Positions 23,949 to 26,795 of a stretch of DNA of 26,795 nt are shown piece by piece; the first letter of the stretch is position 1, and every line of letters starts with the position of its first letter. The position numbers and the translations under genes are program-made. This DNA comes from an uncultured Pseudogracilibacillus sp. (lineage in GTDB: Bacteria > Bacillota > Bacilli > Bacillales > Amphibacillaceae): assembly GCA_937974845.1 (NCBI GenBank), contig CALJVC010000082.1:1-26795 (forward strand), read 5' to 3'. The notes beneath the pieces were generated by a model that made no database searches, was not told where the DNA came from, and was given only the letters and a program-made list of their open reading frames with translations.

Positions 23949-24791
23949 ATGTTGCAATCTTTTAATCGTCTCTTCGCTGGCGGTGATAAAACTGAAGAAG
24001 AAACGACGGGATTAGAAGATGTCATTCAATTAGAAATGTCAAAAATAGTTCCGAATAAATATCAGCCAAGGAAGAAGTTCGATGAAGAAAAAATCGCAGA
24101 GCTTGCCCAAACCTTAAAAACCCATGGGATGATCCAACCGATCGTCGTCCGTAAAAAAAGTGATGATGAATATGAATTAATAGCAGGGGAACGGCGCTTT
24201 CGTGCAGCCCAACAATTAGAATGGGAAACAATTCCGACTATTGTAAGGGAATTGTCGGATACGGAGACGGCCTCGATTGCTTTAATCGAAAATATCCAAC
24301 GCGAAAACTTATCTGTTATCGAAGAGGCCCAGGCTTATGTTCAGTTATTGGAGATGCACGAATTGACTCAGGAGGCTTTGGCCCAACGTTTAGGGAAAAG
24401 TCAATCGACCATTGCCAACCGTATTCGTTTACTCTCTTTACCTACAGAGGTTCAAGACGCCATTATCGATAAGCAAATATCTGAAAGGCATGCTAGGGCC
24501 TTATTAAAACTACCAGATGAAGCGGAACAACTTAAATTTTTATCCCTAATTATTGAACGAGGCTTAACGGTTCGCGAAACCGATGAACTAGTTAAGAAAG
24601 AATTAGAAGGGGATGCAGTAAAGAAAAAGAAAAGAAAACCAAAAGCTCAGTTTATTAGCAAGGATATTCGTATAGCTACGAATACTATTCGACGTTCTTT
24701 AGATTTAATAGAGAAAACAGGAATAGATTTTGAAACGGAAGAAGAAGATTTAGGAGATTATTATCAAATAACGATCAAAGTGAAAAAGTAA
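23949..24791 (+). CDS. noc: nucleoid occlusion protein Noc
   Basis: Noc is a ParB-like CTPase that binds its own DNA sites and the membrane to keep the division septum off the chromosome. The 280-aa product opens with a hydrophobic/basic amphipathic segment, MLQSFNRLFAG, corresponding to the membrane-targeting helix. The ParB N-terminal domain contains the CTP-binding GERRFR (80-85) and ENIQRENLS. A helix-turn-helix follows (LTQEALAQRLGKSQSTIANRI). The ATG at 23949 lies 8 bases after AAGGTG; an upstream GTG is too close to it. No Noc-binding consensus (ATTTCCCGGGAAAT) was seen in the window. The adjacent true ParB is a paralogue. Position after rsmG and before soj fits noc. Confidence 0.95.
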   Translation: MLQSFNRLFAGGDKTEEETTGLEDVIQLEMSKIVPNKYQPRKKFDEEKIAELAQTLKTHGMIQPIVVRKKSDDEYELIAGERRFRAAQQLEWETIPTIVRELSDTETASIALIENIQRENLSVIEEAQAYVQLLEMHELTQEALAQRLGKSQSTIANRIRLLSLPTEVQDAIIDKQISERHARALLKLPDEAEQLKFLSLIIERGLTVRETDELVKKELEGDAVKKKKRKPKAQFISKDIRIATNTIRRSLDLIEKTGIDFETEEEDLGDYYQITIKVKK

Positions 24792-24829
24792 TCGTTACAG
24801 CGAATCAATTAAAACAGGTGGGTGGCATA

Positions 24830-25603
24830 ATGGGAAAAATAATTGCGATTACGAATCAAAAGGGTGGTGTAGGTAAAACTACGACAACGGTTAATTTAGG
24901 AGCGAGTTTAGCGGAACTTGGTAGTAAAGTCTTGTTAGTAGATATTGACCCGCAAGGAAATGCGACAAGTGGTGTTGGATTAGATAAAGGTGATCTTGAC
25001 CAATGTGTTTACAATTTAATTATTGGTGAAGCAGAGACCCGGGATGTGATTATTAAAACAGAGTTTACTAACTTGTCTATTATTCCGGCTACAATCCAAT
25101 TAGCCGGAGCTGAAATCGAACTTGTATCGGCCTTATCTAGGGAAGAAAAACTAAAAGTAGCATTAGAAGAAGTGAAGGATGAATATGATTTTATTTTAAT
25201 CGATTGTCCTCCTTCGTTAGGACTTTTAACGTTAAATGCTCTAACAGCAGCAACGAGTGTCTTAATTCCGGTACAAGCTGAATACTATGCTTTAGAAGGT
25301 TTAAGTCAATTATTAAATACGATTCGACTTGTTCAAAAACATTTAAACCGTAATTTATTGATTGAAGGTGTCCTATTAACGATGTTCGATGCGAGAACGA
25401 ACCTCGGTATCCAAGTAATAGAAGAAGTTAAAATGTATTTCCAAGAAAAAGTGTACGAAGCAATTATTCCACGCAATATTCGTTTAGGAGAAGCACCTAG
25501 TCATGGAAAACCAATCACAGTATATGATCCACGTTCCAAAGGCGCCGAAGTATATTTAGAGCTGGCAAAGGAAGTGTTAAGCGTTGGCGAAAAGATTAGG
25601 TAA
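24830..25603 (+). CDS. soj: chromosome partitioning ATPase ParA/Soj
   Basis: Soj is a Walker-type ATPase that, with Spo0J and parS, drives origin segregation. In B. subtilis it also regulates DnaA directly. The 257-aa product has the deviant Walker A motif KGGVGKTT (11-18), DIDPQGNATSG and the Walker B segment FILIDCPPSLG. It ends with SHGKPITVYDPRSKGAEVYLELAKEV. The ATG at 24830 is chosen because AGGTGG lies just upstream; the longer GTG reading starts within that site. It has no long N-terminal DNA-binding extension, as expected for a chromosomal ParA. It overlaps the start of parB by 20 bases. Confidence 0.97.
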   Translation: MGKIIAITNQKGGVGKTTTTVNLGASLAELGSKVLLVDIDPQGNATSGVGLDKGDLDQCVYNLIIGEAETRDVIIKTEFTNLSIIPATIQLAGAEIELVSALSREEKLKVALEEVKDEYDFILIDCPPSLGLLTLNALTAATSVLIPVQAEYYALEGLSQLLNTIRLVQKHLNRNLLIEGVLLTMFDARTNLGIQVIEEVKMYFQEKVYEAIIPRNIRLGEAPSHGKPITVYDPRSKGAEVYLELAKEVLSVGEKIR

Positions 25604-26438
25604 AGGATTAAATGCCTTAATCGGTGATCTGGAAGAAAAAAGTGAAGAAATCGAACAAATTTCGATTGATGACCTTCGAACAAACCCTTACCAACCGAGA
25701 AAAACATTCGATGCAGACGCATTAGAGGAATTAAAAACGTCCATTGAAACCTATGGGATCATTCAACCGTTAATCGTTCGAAAAAGTATTAAAGGTTTTG
25801 AAATTGTGGCAGGAGAACGGCGGTATCGAGCAGCTAAGTTGGCTAATTTAACCGAGGTTCCCGCAATTGTTAAAGATTTTGATGACGCAAAAATGATGGA
25901 AATTGCTTTGTTAGAAAACTTACAGCGGGAAGACTTGACGGTGATAGAGGAAGCCCAGGCCTATAAAAGTTTGTTAGAGGAGTTAAACTTAACCCAAGAT
26001 GAACTATCGAAAAAGATAGGAAAAAGCCGTTCCCATATTTCAAATACGATGCGTCTTTTATCCTTACCGGACGAAGTGATTGCTTTAATTAATAGTGGAC
26101 AGTTAAGTATGGGGCATGCTCGAGCGATTTTAGGTTTGAAAAAGAAGGAGCAAGCGAAACAAGTAGTACAAAGGATTCTTCGAGAACACTTAAACGTACG
26201 GCAAGTAGAAGAATTAGTGCAACGATTGAATAAGGAAAAAGAACGGAAAAAGAAACAAGAAAAAAAGAAAAAAGATATTTTTATTCTCCGCCAAGAAGAA
26301 TTACTACGTGAACATTTAGGGACGAATGTAAAAATAGAAAAAAATAAACAAAAGGGAAAAATCGAAATCGAATTTTACTCTAACGAAGAACTAGAACAGT
26401 TAATTGATTTATTGAAGGCAAATTCATCGAACAATTAA
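25584..26438 (+). CDS. parB: chromosome partitioning protein ParB/Spo0J
   Basis: ParB is a CTP-dependent DNA clamp that loads at parS, slides onto neighbouring DNA and recruits SMC condensin and Soj. The 284-aa product starts LAKRLGKGLNALI, the short basic segment that stimulates the ParA ATPase. It has the CTP-binding domain with GERRYR (77-82) and ENLQREDLT. The parS-recognising helix-turn-helix is LTQDELSKKIGKSRSHISNTM. A lysine-rich linker leads to a C-terminal dimerisation domain. The TTG start lies inside the end of soj, with GGAAGTG upstream. In B. subtilis a parS site is inside this gene; here the sites flank the noc-soj-parB block. Confidence 0.97.
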   Translation: MAKRLGKGLNALIGDLEEKSEEIEQISIDDLRTNPYQPRKTFDADALEELKTSIETYGIIQPLIVRKSIKGFEIVAGERRYRAAKLANLTEVPAIVKDFDDAKMMEIALLENLQREDLTVIEEAQAYKSLLEELNLTQDELSKKIGKSRSHISNTMRLLSLPDEVIALINSGQLSMGHARAILGLKKKEQAKQVVQRILREHLNVRQVEELVQRLNKEKERKKKQEKKKKDIFILRQEELLREHLGTNVKIEKNKQKGKIEIEFYSNEELEQLIDLLKANSSNN

Positions 26439-26450
26439 GCTGTTATTCAG

Positions 26451-26488
26451 AAAAAGACTGTCTTGATTCCTAGTAAGACAGTCTTTTT
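26451..26488 (+). terminator. intrinsic terminator of noc-soj-parB
   Basis: Perfect 14-bp repeat AAAAAGACTGTCTT / AAGACAGTCTTTTT with a 10-base loop. It starts 13 bases past the parB stop. Confidence 0.93.
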
Positions 26489-26500
26489 CATCCTTTTAAA

Positions 26501-26516
26501 TGTTTCACGTGAAACA
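26501..26516. promoter_or_regulatory. parS site downstream of parB
   Basis: TGTTTCACGTGAAACA, identical to the site before noc. The symmetry extends to AAATG...CATTT. It lies between the parB terminator and the DUF554 gene, exactly 2,600 bases from the first site. Confidence 0.97.
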
Positions 26517-26547
26517 TTTAAAATAAAAGATAAAAGAGGAAATTGCT

Positions 26548-26795
26548 ATGGTATTATTGGGAACGATCGTTAATGTCATCGCTATTTTAATTGGTACGAT
26601 GATCGGCTTACTATTTACAAATATAAAGGAACATTATCGTGAAACGGTAATGCAGGGAATCGGTCTTATCGTGATTGTTTTAGGAATTACGATGGCTTTA
26701 GAAAGCGAATCAATCGTATTGCTTCTTTTAAGTATACTATTTGGCGCCCTAATCGGGGAGGGCCTTCATTTAGAAAAACATTTGTATCGTTTAGC
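26548..26795 (+). CDS. DUF554-family membrane protein (partial)
   Basis: The 5' part of a gene runs off the window; 82 codons are visible. The translation begins MVLLGTIVNVIAILIGTMIG and continues through VMQGIGLIVIVLGITMAL and IVLLLLSILFGALIGEGLHLEKHLYRL. This is three hydrophobic segments with short polar loops, the start expected of the DUF554 (YdfK/YqgA-like) family of multi-pass membrane proteins. The ATG follows AAGAGGAAATTGCT. Function in this family is unknown. A DUF554 gene next to parB is seen in several Bacillaceae relatives, so the placement is not unusual. A parS site lies 32 bases upstream. Confidence 0.85.
   Translation, partial: MVLLGTIVNVIAILIGTMIGLLFTNIKEHYRETVMQGIGLIVIVLGITMALESESIVLLLLSILFGALIGEGLHLEKHLYRL

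Noticed and set aside
1..26795. CRISPR arrays, insertion sequences, prophage or integrated elements
   Set aside because: No regularly spaced repeats, transposase or integrase genes or attachment-site duplications were seen; the window is conserved core chromosome.

Overview
This window is the replication-origin region of a low-to-moderate G+C Firmicute chromosome, most likely a Bacillaceae member. Gene content, gene order and protein lengths closely follow the Bacillus subtilis dnaA region: DnaA 446 aa, L34 44 aa, Jag 208 aa. The species cannot be named from sequence alone. Genes left of about 17,000 lie on the minus strand and genes to the right lie on the plus strand, so every gene points away from the origin and is co-directional with replication.

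Left arm, read outward from the origin: dnaA and dnaN, then three terminator-like hairpins, then an S4-domain gene (yaaA), recF, gyrB, gyrA and a degenerate HD-GYP gene. Next come guaB with its own terminator, dacA-pdxS, a serine T-box riboswitch controlling serS, a BaiN/HI0933-type flavoprotein and tRNA-Ser(UGA). Compared with B. subtilis, remB is absent between recF and gyrB, no rRNA operon lies between gyrA and guaB, and pdxT is absent between pdxS and serS.

Origin: consensus DnaA boxes form two clusters flanking dnaA. One lies between dnaA and dnaN beside a 25-base run of pure A/T, the likely unwinding element. The other lies between dnaA and rpmH.

Right arm: rpmH, rnpA, yidC/spoIIIJ and jag; then mnmE, mnmG and rsmG; then noc, soj (parA) and spo0J (parB). 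Perfect 16-bp parS palindromes sit just before noc and just after parB. The window ends inside a DUF554 membrane-protein gene.

Functionally the region groups replication initiation (DnaA, DnaN), repair and topology (RecF, gyrase), origin segregation and division-site control (ParA, ParB, Noc, parS), tRNA modification (MnmE, MnmG), rRNA modification (RsmG), membrane insertion (YidC, Jag) and a few metabolic genes (guaB, pdxS). I see no wholly new system. The observations most worth checking are the joint absence of pdxT and of the PdxS N-terminal segment, a tRNA-Ser with U73 and no encoded CCA beside a T-box built for G73, a terminator-like hairpin in the dnaA leader, and the metal-ligand losses in the HD-GYP protein.
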